NCBI GenBank assembly: GCA_964019415.1
Contig: OZ025872.1
Location: forward strand, 8,489,822 to 8,553,821
Length of the DNA stretch: 64,000 nucleotides
Origin: Ianthella basta
Taxonomy: Eukaryota > Porifera > Demospongiae > Verongiida > Ianthellidae
Reading direction: 5' to 3'
The notes under the pieces are model-generated. The model was not told the origin of the DNA, did not search any database, and worked only from the letters and a program-made list of their open reading frames with translations. Position 1 is the first letter of the stretch; each line of letters begins with the position of its first letter. Below, one piece after another: positions 54,801-62,671 of this stretch. Made by a program: the position numbers and the translations under genes.

Positions 54801-55427
54801 GCGGCTTCAAGTTGCAGCTGTTCCTGTATTCGGTACTTTCACATTCACACATGCACTAGTTAGCTCTTTCACAGCTCAAATCAGTGGCATAGGCGAGCTC
54901 ACCTCTTTACTGTTGCTCCCGTGCTGGCACTTCTTTCCCTGCTTCGACTGACCAAGGGTACTCTTGCGCACGTCGTCTCCCTTCTTTCCCTGCTTCGACT
55001 GACCAAGGGTACTCTTGTGCACGTCGTCTCCCTTCTTCTCACCACACTCAATCTCTTCAAGGATTACCCTCGGTCGGCGGGCTTGCTTCTTGAGGAGGCT
55101 GGGACTGGACACTGTGCGACTAATGCCAGTCCTCTTCTGATTGTCCAGATTCTAGAGGTGAAGAAAGGCAACCATCGTTTGTTTCTTCGATCGTGCATGG
55201 ATCCGATTGCTATGTGACATGAGAGCGCTCACCTCTTTGTCTTCGCTACTGTGATCGTCACTCCAAGGCACTTGGCCTACGGAGTTCAGGCACCTTCGGG
55301 CCCTCTGCTGTATCTCCCTGTTGTCTGATGTGCAGGCCCAGCTCTTGGAACGGCCTCGACGCAAGAGCGCCCGCAAAATGCTAGACGGCTCCTTGCCTTC
55401 GCGATACTGGAGAAGCTTGCCACTCAT
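32849..55427 (-). CDS. NLR-B: two death domains + NACHT + LRR receptor, at least 14 exons
   Basis: Minus-strand exons, 5' to 3': 55427-55233, 55151-54903, 53934-53890, 53031-52660, 52434-52063, 50562-48849, 45463-45306, 45062-44993, 44754-44591, 44466-44295, 38562-38321, 37087-36910, 33852-33680, 33143-32849; 1466 codons plus one base, with the 3' end missing. All phases agree. Likely a cytosolic NLR-type immune sensor that signals through death domains. Compared with NLR-A, the NACHT and LRR exons correspond one to one, but the N-terminus is unrelated. Introns hold a LINE, a MITE, a full Ty3/gypsy element and a hAT fossil, yet every recognised exon is open. The ATG at 55427 lies 26 bases after a possible acceptor (TGTATGCAG), so an untranslated exon upstream is likely. 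Confidence 0.8.
33880..35441 (-). mobile_element. 5'-truncated LINE (non-LTR retrotransposon) with 11-bp target duplication
   Basis: The direct repeat GGATACAATTA occurs at 33869-33879 and 35442-35452 and exactly brackets the element. The 5' end is cut inside the reverse transcriptase ORF; the 3' end is a tail with ATTGATTGGTTGATT-like repeats, after a UTR containing CTCCCACATGGGAG. It lies in an NLR-B intron in the same orientation as the gene. Confidence 0.88.
33997..35441 (-). CDS. LINE reverse transcriptase ORF, 5'-truncated
   Basis: Open from the truncation point to a stop at 33997, about 480 aa; the codons upstream of the first in-frame start-like codon are also coding. Contains YRGISLLSV, GFRAGRGCIDQ, AFVDLEKAYD, SGVRQGCPLSP and the catalytic LLFADDLVM, then a C-terminal region with YLGTMISSDG, TYGCEAW and GKHPRGRPRMRW. 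The apurinic endonuclease domain is lost by truncation. The lack of stops indicates recent insertion. The clade (RTE-like or related) is not settled. Confidence 0.85.
36910..38562 (-). CDS. NLR-B LRR exons between the LINE and the Ty3/gypsy element
   Basis: Exon 38562-38321 has LKKLRLGVELNPF and LRELKVVMSD. Exon 37087-36910, exactly 178 nt like its NLR-A and NLR-C partners, has LQKLTVRGTVQW and TLKWCVFG. The intron between them carries the MITE at 37629 and a palindrome at 37399. Confidence 0.8.
37399..37444. repeat. long near-perfect palindrome
   Basis: CTGACTTCATCATTAGT, four bases, then its exact reverse complement (37403-37440); the arms extend four more bases with one mismatch. It lies in an NLR-B intron. 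It could be a collapsed foldback element or form a stable RNA hairpin. Confidence 0.85.
37629..38210. mobile_element. MITE with repeated CTCTAAWTTTCGTC motifs
   Basis: The left end ACCGTATCCGCTCTAAAAAT and the right end (reverse complement ACCATATTCGCTCTAAAAAT) are inverted repeats of about 26 bp continuing through TCGTCA. Inside, the short word CTCTAA followed by an ATTCGTC or TTCGCC-like word recurs about nine times on both sides of a core. The core opens with ATGGTTGCGACGGCCAAGG, close to ATGGCTGTCGACGGCCAAGG in the element at 6677-7375. The frames inside show no known domain. Confidence 0.75.
39174..39259. repeat. 43-bp tandem duplication
   Basis: Two diverged units starting GCGCACTCTGCCCGC at 39174 and 39217, in the large NLR-B intron just outside the Ty3/gypsy insertion. 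The rest of 38.56-39.43 kb shows no gene. Confidence 0.75.
39437..39615 (-). repeat. 3' LTR of the Ty3/gypsy element
   Basis: 179 bp, identical to 43613-43791. On the plus strand it begins TGTGATAACTGACC and ends CAAGTCACTACA. Confidence 0.97.
39651..43583 (-). CDS. Gag-Pol polyprotein of the Ty3/gypsy element
   Basis: 1310 aa from the first ATG after the primer-binding site (43583); the open frame runs further back into the LTR but without ATG. Order: Gag-like region (to ~200), two CCHC-type zinc knuckles (CYRCGGKHTAANC, CRGCNKVGHIVRMC, from residue 204), aspartic protease DTGAS (297-301), reverse transcriptase with YLDD (578-581), RNase H (FDGNKPLLLACDAS to NADALSRL), integrase zinc domain (HPGVSRM, from 952), integrase core with first Asp at 1013 (HADYAGPF), VTDNGT and NGLAERSV, and a GPVSYSV module. 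Gag and Pol share one frame with no frameshift. No disabling change is visible, so the copy may be autonomous. Confidence 0.95.
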   Translation of the reverse strand: MAKHGSIGEFRQEVEEWSAYAERLEYYFAANDVAAGDKKRAILLSVCGPSTYVLIRSLVAPQKPTEFSFEDLVEKVNKYHNPRPSAVVQRFKFNSRTRQSGETVAAYVAELKKLSEFCEFGGALDEMLRDRLVWGIADSRVQHRLLAESSLTFAKALEIAQAMELATRDLKDLQPDTASSTSVHKLQGHRANFAPTPSKPHPPCYRCGGKHTAANCRFKTERCRGCNKVGHIVRMCRSKPKQDNPPGKSRGLPTHKVEEASPPEEYTLYPVVDQDAPSTPLKTAVTLDGKVLDMEVDTGASLSLISEATFKSLWNASAAPALQESAVKLRTYTGEEIAVLGSILVTAGTNDQEARLPLLVVAGSGPSLLGRDWLTKLRLDWKEILSITVQHTLESILRQHEKVFEPGLGMLKGVEAKLFVDAQAQPAFYKARSVPFALRQKVEAELDRLEKQGVITPVQFSDWAAPIVPVVKRDGTVRICGDYKLTVNKAAKLEVYPLPRIEDLLTSLAGGKSFTKLDLSHAYLQVRLEETSQQYVTVNTHRGLFRYQRLPFGVASAPAIFQRLMETLLQGLPGVCTYLDDILVTGTSDEEHFCNLSAVLQRLETSGMKLKKEKCAFLLPRVEYLGHGISSDGLEPSASKVAAIVNAPAPQNLTELRSLLGLVNYYRKFLPDVATILTPLHQLLQQGMPWKWGREQQAALDQVKELIDSPNLLVHFDGNKPLLLACDASPYGVGAVLSHLMDDGSERPIAFASRTLASAEKQYSQLDKEALAIIFGVKHFHQYIYGRSFTIVSDHRPLMHLLSPSKATPAMASARLQRWALLLGAYDYKIAYKAGEKHCNADALSRLPLPTTPSQVPTPPETIQLMEHLSMGPVSVAQIQQMTDRHPVLAQVKRFVQYGWPNQMDQELEELKPYWRRREELSLHDGCLLWGGRVVVPPQVREKVMLELHEAHPGVSRMKSLARQHVWWPGLDAEIEKMVKSCTACQSTRHNPQPAPLHPWEWPQRPWSRVHADYAGPFMGRMFLILVDAHTKWLDIHMTNSATSQVTIEKMRSTFAMLGLPEVLVTDNGTTFTSTEFEEFCKRNAICHVTSSPYHPASNGLAERSVQTFKEGMKKLTDGSLETRLARFLFMYRLTPQSVTGVSPAELLFGRPLRSPLDLLHPDIRSRVSSHQEQQKGNHDRHAKERVFHEEDLVYARNFRPGQVWLPGVVVQVRGPVSYSVKLGNGITVRRHVDHLRERTASAEVPGVDDSFPFAPVTDSTNDSATAPDPLPSTVAENSDTDPEPASSQRPARRSTRQRRPPNRWGFDTD
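43613..43791 (-). repeat. 5' LTR of the Ty3/gypsy element
   Basis: 179 bp, identical to 39437-39615, and adjacent to the primer-binding-site-like sequence on the element's inner side. Confidence 0.97.
44295..45463 (-). CDS. NLR-B first LRR exons
   Basis: Four exons: 45463-45306 (TIRQFLLKLKQLQCFAFEV), 45062-44993 (DVITQHMESLEELTL), 44754-44591 (CKKLKSLKLKHVTLS, LIALKLKSIHLS) and 44466-44295 (SSVAQHPSLKELTVEM). The 45062 exon is ended at the GTTGGT donor rather than GTACTA because only that keeps phase with the next exon, as in NLR-A. Confidence 0.78.
48073..48095. repeat. (GA)n microsatellite
   Basis: Short GA run in the NLR-B intron between the NACHT and LRR exons. The rest of that 3.4-kb intron (45.46-48.85 kb) shows no recognisable gene or element; its plus-strand ORFs match no family I know. 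Confidence 0.9.
48849..50562 (-). CDS. NLR-B NACHT exon
   Basis: A 1714-nt exon with an intact frame. Walker A is GVPGIGKST (protein residues ~510-518), Walker B is LFVFDGFDE, and ITSRPISAE follows. [17 protein letters not shown] and RYQTMFLIYCGLS match NLR-A. The acceptor used by NLR-A at the equivalent point is changed here (GCAC for GCAG); the acceptor CTTCTACGTAG 21 bp further upstream keeps the frame, adding residues ICPCQLH. Ends at ATG|GTGAGT in the same phase as NLR-A. Confidence 0.93.
51214..51924 (+). mobile_element. hAT-family transposon fossil (BED zinc finger remnant)
   Basis: Ends AGTTGCACCGAT and its reverse complement lie 711 bp apart, with ATCGGT/ATCGGCT subterminal words. 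Inside, pieces of a BED zinc finger are visible in two frames: AWDYFAVDED, VVCQACNKK and NLVQHLKDKHAQ; further on MIVLDCQPFSVSEDQGF, a motif of hAT transposases. Frames are broken and most of the transposase is absent. It sits in the NLR-B intron between the death-domain and NACHT exons. An 8-bp target duplication is not clear. Confidence 0.75.
52063..53031 (-). CDS. NLR-B tandem death-domain exons
   Basis: Two exons, 53031-52660 and 52434-52063, each exactly 372 nt and phase 0 on both sides. Both encode a linker (..QHVPSLELITRLVVP / ..QQVPTLEQVTRLVVP) and a death domain: WHKVGILCGLT / WNKVGVLCGIT, then NPANSEKCC, SWLQKKPGAGDKPRTW / CWLQKKPGTGDKPRMW, and a final helix with GAT.E.IE.EL. Death domains recruit adaptor proteins by homotypic contacts. 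Equal length and phase point to exon duplication. Confidence 0.88.
53890..53934 (-). CDS. NLR-B small linker exon
   Basis: 45 nt, phase 0, encoding AQLDQSRTVTKQKKT, with acceptor TTCTGCAG and donor ACA|GTGAGT. It joins the N-terminal exons to the death-domain exons. The flanking introns (53.03-53.89 and 53.93-54.90 kb) show nothing else. Confidence 0.55.
54903..55427 (-). CDS. NLR-B N-terminal exons 1-2
   Basis: Exon 1 (55427-55233, 65 codons) starts MSGKLLQYREGKEPS and is Arg-rich; exon 2 (55151-54903, 83 codons) is Lys-rich with two copies of a 17-residue unit. The intron between is 81 bp. No known domain is recognised; the composition suggests a disordered, strongly basic region. Confidence 0.6.
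54931..55032 (-). repeat. two 51-bp coding tandem units
   Basis: Units 54931-54981 and 54982-55032 differ at one base and encode GDDV(R/H)KSTLGQSKQGKK twice, in frame in NLR-B exon 2. Near-identity means a recent duplication. Confidence 0.92.
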
Positions 55428-55749
55428 CTCTACTCTAAACTGACTGTGGCCTGCATACACATTACGTTTTATAGATGAAGACCAATAAATTAAATAGCCA
55501 GTTAGGCGACGTTCTTCCGAAAACACCAGTTCAGGGGAAATTTCAATTTGTGGGCACCCCCCTACCTTTGCCCTGCCCAGGCCTGCCCAGACACAGACTG
55601 CCCTGCAAAACATGATAACAAGCTGTAAACACTAATCAATAATTATTTATAGTGCGCATAGGCGGGGATAGCTAGGTCGTGAGCTCAGTAACACAGTACG
55701 TTGTAGTAAACACACTGTATCTGACCTCACTCTGAGCCATCACGGCTGT

Positions 55750-56530
55750 GTTTCAAATTTAGTTAGTGCAGACCCTAGTTAAGCTAGCTATAGCTAGCTG
55801 GCTATTCAGGACCAATAAACAATTAGGGCAAGGTTGAGAAAGTACGCTCCATGGCTATAGAGTGGCCTATAGGCTAGGGACAATCTATATGGCCTGTTTG
55901 TGTATGCAGTATGCGTATCTAGGCGAATGCATGGTATTGTGAGCTGAACCTGAGTTTAGAGCTACATCCATGTCGATCATAGAGTATGGCATTGCTTAAC
56001 AAGCAGGCAATGCAAGGTGTGACAGTTGACAGATGGTCTGAGGAGAAATAAAAATGGTTTGCATGGAATTGTATCTAGGCACGTCAGACCTGGTGGGATG
56101 GAATGTGCATCCACAACTACCTTGACTCTCTTATACTACAAAAGTAGCTACAGATATGTATGTGAATCATACTAGACTACATGACATGATCGTGACTGCA
56201 GACAAATGTTAACATGATATCGATACACACTAGTTATTCTACTCACAAGTAACCTGCAGTTAAACAGAATTACTAAGCTAATTATTCAGACAGTTAAGGG
56301 TGTTTTACATTATATACCTAAATCCACAATTGATCATCATTTTGTGCATGTTTCAACCTATATATATTGAAGAGGTAACCACATTAAATTACAAACACAG
56401 CAGCAGCATTATATAAAATTGGTGCTTTGGAGTATTGCATGGCCATATTGAAACTTGATCGTGTACATGTACATGGGATTGTCTGCCGTATCTTGATCTC
56501 AGCAACATTTGACTTAAGGTGGACACTACA
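55750..56530. repeat. duplicated segment, copy 1 (upstream of NLR-B)
   Basis: Aligns in the same orientation with 57704-58440. Landmarks in both: AGTTAGTGNNGACCCTAGTT, ATAAACAATTARGGCAAGGT, GAATGGCCTATAGGCTAGG, TATGGCATTGCTTAA, ATATCGATACACACTAG and GGCCATATTGAA. No ORF is conserved. It lies just 5' of NLR-B and may include its promoter region. Confidence 0.8.
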
Positions 56531-57040
56531 GAGTATAATATATTATACTATAGAAGAGAGTATATTATTATACTATAGAGAGTATTATACTATAGAAGCT
56601 AAGTCATCACAGCCAGCTTGCTTTGAACCCATGATGTCATGTCCTCAGGTTGACTTTGGTATGTCAACAAGAACTGGTGTTTCTGCATAGATGAATGATA
56701 AAGAAGTCATTATTACTCACATAAAGCAGACAGTGATGGTTGTTGAAGTGGAGATAACACTGAACAGACGCAACATTGCTTGATCAAAATTGATGTCTTA
56801 GAATGAATGCTATGGTACATATCTGGAAAGTTTAAGTCCTACGGGCGTACCAATGCCCGGATGCCTACCTGCATTAAAAATAGTACATTTCACGTGGTAC
56901 ACTCCTATTATATGTGTGCATGAGTACATTCTGACAAGCACACTTGTCAGTAAGCTATGGCCAAGGTACATACAGTTTACTTAGGCACCACATCTACTGA
57001 CGTGTATAATTATATGCTATAGCTATACCATAGCTGCATA

Positions 57041-57395
57041 GTCATCACATAATTATATATGTTATATTATGTTATATATGGCAAGGGCCAAAAGCTGGAC
57101 ATTATACTTGCAATGAGTGAGGTATGGATGTGTTGGGAAGCTATACAATTAGAGTTCAAGTGGAACAATTAATACAATACTTACTGTACATGTCATAAGC
57201 ATTTACCACAAGAATTGGCTGCATACACTGGTCATCACATAATTATATATATGGCAAGGGCCAAAAGCTGAACATTACACTTGCAATGAGTGAGGTATGG
57301 ATGTGTTGGGAAGATATATACACAATTAGAGTTCAAGTGGAACAATTAATACAATACATACATAAGCATTTACCATAAAAATTGGCTGCATACAG
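57041..57395. repeat. tandem repeat, two units of ~190 and ~165 bp
   Basis: Both units run from GTCATCACATAATTATATAT through GGCAAGGGCCAAAAGCTG and GAGTGAGGTATGGATGTGTT to AATTGGCTGCATACA; the second has a short deletion. Non-coding. Confidence 0.88.
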
Positions 57396-57703
57396 GCATC
57401 ATGCACTCACACACCTACTCAGTGAAGCTACACTGCTTACCAACAAAACTAGATTGTCTGCATGGTCTCAATACCTCATGGTTAGGCTACACAAAGAAGC
57501 AAGCATGCACAACTTGAAGCCATCAAAGATCCACCATCGAACCCATCACAATAACGTAACGGTTGTAAATCTATGCATGAACAAATAGAATGGTCTACAA
57601 TGACACACAATCAAGGACACCTCCAGAGATAGTGGCATGAATAGATCTTAATGCAAAAGGAGATTATTGAAGTGTAACGTGAATATTCGCTCCATGCATG
57701 ACA

Positions 57704-58440
57704 GTTTCAAATTAAGTTAGTGTGGACCCTAGTTATAGCTAGCTATAGCTAGCTGTTCAGAGCCGATAAACAATTAAGGCAAGGTTGAGCGAGCCACGTT
57801 CCATGGCTAGTGAATGGCCTATAGGCTAGGAACAAGCGGGCTGTCTATAACCTATTTGTGCATGTGTATGCATATTTAGGTGAATGCATGGCATTGTGTG
57901 GTGAGCCTTAGTTTAGAGCTACCTGCATACATGTCAATCATAGAGACTATGGCATTGCTTAAGAAGCATGCAGGCAATAAAGGAGTGACAGATGGCCTGA
58001 CAAGAAATATATAGAAAGGGTTTTGAATTGTATATATAGGCACTGTCAGGCCTGCACCAATAACTACCTTGAAGTTCTTATAACCATGAAGAGATAGATG
58101 TGTGGGAACCACACAAGAATACATGACACGACTGCAGACAAAAGGTTAACATTATATCGATACACACTAGCTATTCTACTCAAAAGTAACCTATAGGGCA
58201 ATTCATATTATATAATTATACCTAAAGCCACATGCGATTGATCATCATATTGTGCATGCATGCTTCATTCTAATCACCCTATATAATTATATTACCACAT
58301 AAATTAAGAACACACCAGCTATATACTTGTGTATTTTCTGTGCTTTAGCTATAGGATATTGGCCATATTGAAGTTTCATGTACATAAGATTGTCTGCAGT
58401 AACTCTAAGCAACATGTAGCTGAAGATGGACAGATTGCAG
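57704..58440. repeat. duplicated segment, copy 2
   Basis: Direct, diverged copy of 55750-56530 (see there), about 1.95 kb away. No gene follows it on the minus strand as NLR-B follows copy 1. Confidence 0.8.
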
Positions 58441-59511
58441 TCCTATACCTAACTTTCACGGTGATCATAATAAACAAATAATGGCAAGGATTGTGATGTG
58501 ATGAGCTCAAAGAATAATGCACGCACACTTGCTTGTCCTATCAAATGCATTGTCAGCAGCTACTGTACATCCTTAGTACCTGTGTATATACCAGGGGTCA
58601 AACAGTACAGCCATTGAAAGTGTTGATATTCTATGTTTTCCTACTGAATGTGTTTCCAGCTAGTGCTAATGCTTATGCAGCAGGTACATGAATAACTGAC
58701 ATTCTGGCATAAACACATTGTATGGGAGTAACAACCAGTAATTCCAACCTGTAGCTTGTACCTATATGTCCCTATGCCATACTGACAAAATTATGCTGAA
58801 GAAGACTGCAAGGTTATTCATTTCTAGGGCTTAATTTATAATATGCAAATATATTACAATTCTTTAATTTGAGTCATACTCCTTATAAGAGTTATTATTA
58901 TATAGCTACTCATTTAATCAACACTAATTCAACAAACACACACATACACACATACAGTACAACGTTCAAATTGTGCAAAGACAATTAAAATAAGAATGAT
59001 AAGTATAATTTATGTCACGAAACATTGCTTATGTCAGAATACATAGTGAAACAATAGCAAGTGTCAAGATGATGTATCGTCAGGAAATTGTTAGTTAATT
59101 ACGCTCCACCCGACCCTCGGACATTGCAAGGTCCACGGCACTCATGTCGATTCAGCCCGGGTGGTGATAGATTGACCATGCACTACTGAGGCATGCGATA
59201 GCTGATTGCAAGAGGGCAAAGCTGAGGCGGCAATGAAGCAATTCCACCACCAGCTACTCATTTAATTGCCTATATAATTAACACAAATGTATAGACATAC
59301 ATATGCATGCATGCATACATGATATAACAAAGGCAAATACCTTTATTGGAATTAATCAGCAAGCATTATAATTTCATTAGACAAGAACACTGTATCTATT
59401 ATTATTACTACCACACAGCATGGGTCTACTATACTAATCTTTATAATTAATTTATCAGTTCTATCACACCGTTATAATATTATAATAGTCATGCAGTTCC
59501 ATTAATTGTGT

Positions 59512-60125
59512 AATTGCCGAGCCGAAAGGCGAGGCAAGTAATCGTGGTGCGTTGTCGTCCCCCGTTTGTATAATTATATTATAAAATATTATGTATGTAT
59601 AATGCATATCCGTCCATGCAGTCAACTCGAGACACGTAGATTGCGCAATAGCCCGGAGTTCTCCGCAGGCGCTCACAACACCAAAACGCCCTACCACGAA
59701 TCTGATCAAAACTCCACTTCAGCGCTGCACGCTGCGTTCAGATTACTCTTTACCTCGCTCATTGCTCCAGCGAGGGCTACGCGCCTGTTGGCGCGATTCC
59801 GCCATCTTGGCTGACGTCATTAGCCCCGCGTGGCCGGGAACACTCATTGTTTCCTCGGGCGAAGCGCAAAACGCGCACTGCGTTAGCTAAGCAGGGTCTG
59901 GCTTCCCTGCGCAGCTCCAAATATGTAGGTGTCGATTGCCCAGCTGCCATCCAGTGCTTCGTCTGGCTTGCTATTTCTTCTTTCTGACAGCCAGTGAAAG
60001 CAGATTACAGTTCTATTGCCCAAAATGTACTTGCCCAGGCCGAGTTATGCTCATGCACTGTACTTTACTAAAATAGCTAGCTATATACATTCAAGCGAGG
60101 CTGGTTGCATTTTAATGTATGTCCT
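59512..60125. repeat. dispersed ~600-bp repeat, copy 2
   Basis: Reverse-orientation copy of 5119-5717, including the TGACGTCA palindrome, the GC-rich centre and the CTTGCCTCGCCTTTCGGCTC end. It differs by scattered substitutions and small indels. Confidence 0.8.
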
Positions 60126-62087
60126 AGTACTTTATTATTACATGTATAGAGCCGGGGCTTAATTGTAAGCGAGCGCGCGCTGGGCTGTGAAAACCTCTTT
60201 TGGCTTCGAGTCTCATGATTATGCAACTTATATAATTATAATAGCTCCTGATCAATTAATTGTTGATCAAGACTATATATAATCCTTAATATATTTAATC
60301 TTTTACAGTCTGTGCGTGTGCCTGCATGTGCGTGGCATTATACATTCACTAAAATTAATCATAATGATTATTATGCATTCTACTGCCATCTAATTAAATG
60401 CAGTAGGCAATTTATACTCCATGGCCAGCTACTTAAAGAATTATAGGTTTAAATTAGAATATTAGATAAATTTGTTTGCTCCATTCACGAAATCTGTACC
60501 AGATAAGTATAACAACTATTTAGCCACTCCACGCATGTAATTATGTGCACCTGTTCAGCTGTGTATGCATTGTATATGTTTCTATAATAAATATGTCCCT
60601 GTTATATTGAAAAATATTATTGTAGCAATAGTAATGAAATGTCTCAATCATGCATGTGATCACAAACCGTATAGCTAGGTACTATAGTTCTTCTAGTGGC
60701 TTCTCTATTCTATTGCAACTGCAGCTGGCTGGACCTATACAACATAAACATACATTAAAACTACTGCATATTCACTTTACATCTAACACCTAAACTTAAT
60801 TAATTCATAAACTACAAATGCTTGCTTGACAACTGGGGATACACATTAGAGCCTGTAGAATAAAGTGAAGAGATCCAGACATGTTAAAAGTTGCACTGTG
60901 TGATATGACAGGTGAACATAAATTGTGTGTAATGGCCCAATGAAACACAGGGAGAATTACGGTTGATCACCAATGATATAACATGCATCCTGGTGTACAT
61001 GCAGTGTAAGAGTACTGTACCCCCTCCCCTTTCAAATGTGCACATGCATGGCACTCATTCTGTTTTGCCATGATATGTTAGTGGTTGTGCTCCTGTTAGT
61101 TACAATTGTCTGTAGATCACGTTACCACATAGCACAGTGGATAAAATTCAAATACCTGTCAACTTTTGAGAGTGGGAATCTACTTGCAGAATTACAAATA
61201 GTGATCTGCAGCAAGGAGAGAGTGACAAGCACTCACATCATACAAGATAAGATATATAGAGTATGGTGATTGCACAACTATAGGGAGTTAAGCATTGGCA
61301 GGAGGTCCTATAAAACCGGTATAGACCTGAAAAGAGGTTTGATAACACAATATCAGACCTCTGATTGCATGTACAAAAGGTCTGATTTCAAGACAACGGG
61401 GGAGTCTACTATACAATGTCAGGAGAAGCAGTCTTAGCATTTCACTGTGGCCGTGACAATCAGTGCAGCGGATGATCTGGACGCTCCAAGAAAGAAGCTG
61501 TGACCGCAAAAATTGCCATATGAAAGATAGTCAGTTGGACCATACCAAAATATGCATAAAGGGACATCACACACCAAGCACTGTGTTCAGCTCTACTGTG
61601 CAAAACAATGGCTTGGAAGATGCGCAGACATGCTCCGTGAGCAATTTTTACTTCATGCAGATAACGAGGAACAAAGTCCAGCTGGACATCGCCAATAGTT
61701 CCTACAAGTGATCAAAGATTACCCTTATAGTTCTGATTCCGCATCTAAGCCCATCTTCCTCCACAAAATTTAAAAAGCGCTTTCCAGGCCCTCCGTGCAG
61801 CACCCTTTCACAGCCACAACCAAACTGCTGATTGTGCTATATTTTGAAATCGGTTCCCTGTTATCTCATTGGTCAAGGTGTGCAGTATCCTAATTGGTCA
61901 GTCTGAAGCCTGTTGTGATGCCATGGAGGCGGCGTCTACTAAATGCAAATGGTGTCGTTGCCCATTTCCCAGCTGGAGTAGTGACATAAGGCAGGTGCTT
62001 ACTGAATGCAAACGGCATCGTTTCGGGAGATGTCTGATCTCGGTATTGCTATAGATTTAAGGTGCGTTCCTGTTGCACACTCACCAC

Positions 62088-62252
62088 AAAATATATTATA
62101 TATAGTACGGTAGGTTGGTCCATAGCCTCTATATATATATGACCTCGGCACGCATAAGTACCTTGGCGCTTCGTGCTACGGTAAATATGAAAGCACCTTG
62201 GTTGTATATATTGGCTATGGATCTCCTTACCACACTATATATTATACATAGC
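62088..62252. repeat. imperfect inverted repeat
   Basis: Arms share TATATAGT.., TCCATAGCC and TATATA words in opposite orientation around a centre with two ACCTTGG words. A small MITE-like hairpin is likely, but similarity is moderate. Confidence 0.4.
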
Positions 62253-62671
62253 AGACATTTTTAGATAACATTATCACATTTTGTAGAAAGTTGCCATGGC
62301 AATGGACAATATTAATCCAATTAATTTAAGTCCAAATACATAGCAAGGAATTGAGCAGCAAAAATATACTTGACCTTGAAATCTACCATGATACATATAT
62401 ATCAAACGTCACGCTCGTGACATCTATTTAGGAATGTGCCAGTTCAAAAATGGTGTCTTCTATCTTAATGTATTAGGGCGCTTCAGCAAAACTAGCCAAA
62501 TGGCAGTGGCTAAGAACAATTAAAGGCCATGGAGGAATGGATGAAAGGCTTCTTTTGATGTATTGATGAAGGCAGCGTACCCAAACTTGGAGTGCACGTA
62601 AGAGAAAAGTGTCATAGGCTGCTCATACCCCATTTTGTCTTTTCATATTATTATTATTGATGGAAACTTAC

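Larger units (their letters stand above)
58441..62671. other. intergenic, AT-rich, no gene recognised
   Basis: Apart from the dispersed repeat copy at 59512-60125 and a weak inverted repeat near 62.1-62.25 kb, I see no coding sequence with family resemblance. The end of this interval should contain the 3' exon and UTR of NLR-C. Confidence 0.55.

Noticed and set aside
59100..59260. Possible tRNA-derived SINE with a GATTCAGCCC word
   Set aside because: No proper A and B boxes on either strand and no A-rich tail.
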